Shown one piece after another: positions 63,601 to 64,000 of a DNA stretch of 64,000 bases. The translations under genes and the position numbers were made by a program. Below the pieces are notes generated by a model. The model saw nothing but the letters and a program-made list of their open reading frames with translations. It did no database searches and was not told where the DNA came from. This stretch comes from Gymnorhina tibicen (lineage: Eukaryota > Chordata > Aves > Passeriformes > Artamidae): assembly GCA_013399875.1 (NCBI GenBank), contig VXAZ01008245.1, positions 124,280 to 188,279 on the forward strand, given 5' to 3'. Positions within the stretch are counted from its first letter, which is position 1; each line of letters opens with the position of its first letter.

Positions 63601-64000
63601 AATGCTGATAACAATCCTGGCTGCCAGCACCATGCTTCTTAATCTGAGGTTGTCTGAGAAAAGGGTTTGTAATCAAGAAGCTTATAATTTTGAAGGCACA
63701 ATGAGAAACAAATGAGTGTTTTATTTAAAATGTAATACTGGCTCTGCCACTTCATATATGGCAGCTTGTTTTGAAGTGGTGTTATTGCAAAATTGTTTCA
63801 AAGCAAAACCAAAAGCCCAAACAACAAACAAGGCTCTCCATCATCTCCAGTGGTTTCCGTGCTAACATATGTCTGAAAACCATGATGTATTTTATTTAAA
63901 ATGCCACACCAGGCTACCTTCTTCCAGTGTAACAGCTGATTTGCACACAGCTACTGCCCGGCTGAGCTGGAAGGGCTTTTGGAGCTTTCACCAAAACCTG
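54616..64000. other. Downstream gene-poor region, distal part
   Basis: Intergenic DNA after the antisense CR1. No gene recognised. It mixes moderately GC-rich stretches with AT-rich, homeobox-site-like blocks (about 56400-56900 and 60000-60180) and a short hairpin at 61593-61620. Confidence 0.55.
57241..57300. repeat. Polypyrimidine tract
   Basis: Strongly C/T-biased run containing cttcctcctcctcctttcc followed by ttccttctctgtctccccc. Simple low-complexity sequence in intergenic DNA. Confidence 0.6.

Overview
The window is vertebrate nuclear DNA, most likely from a bird. Three fragments carry the signature of the avian/reptilian CR1 LINE (3055-3456, 12418-12673 and, antisense, 54368-54615). 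All introns are GT-AG, several are very short (119 to 200 bp), and the single recognisable gene is an ISWI-type chromatin remodeller. There are no bacterial-type operons, phage genes or CRISPR arrays.

The only gene I can support is SMARCA1 (SNF2L), the ATPase of NURF- and CERF-type complexes, on the + strand. I resolved 23 coding exons (numbered 2 to 24) from 7530 to the stop codon at 33293-33295. Together they give exactly 1000 in-frame codons before the stop, with consistent splice phases throughout. The paralogue is called SMARCA1 rather than SMARCA5 from the C-terminus (SQKRKA...GKKDAKKVKS) and from internal residues such as [11 protein letters not shown] and [16 protein letters not shown]. 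The initiating exon is not visible. It probably lies in a 178-base run of N (3610-3787) inside a CpG island (about 3457-4130) that acts as promoter; GC boxes and an ETS-like site sit directly before the gap.

Layout: 1-2790 is upstream intergenic DNA with no recognisable exon and one E-box/CTCF-like site. 2792-3050 is a degenerate short-unit tandem repeat, followed by a sense CR1 3' end. 3457-4130 is the CpG-island promoter with the gap. 4131-33295 is the SMARCA1 gene body, and 33296 to about 33695 is its 3' UTR with an AATAAA at 33671. 33700-64000 is about 30 kb without a recognisable gene. It holds one antisense CR1, several AT-rich blocks that look like conserved non-coding elements, two pre-miRNA-like hairpins (36650-36740 and 41217-41265) and a CTCF-like site at 51939. 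In mammals the side downstream of SMARCA1 is also gene-poor and OCRL lies upstream in divergent orientation (knowledge from memory); this window fits that arrangement but contains no OCRL exon that I can identify.

I did not find a new multi-gene system. The most useful leads are the hidden first exon, the absence of the optional exon that disables the ATPase in human SNF2L, and the two long hairpins downstream of the gene.
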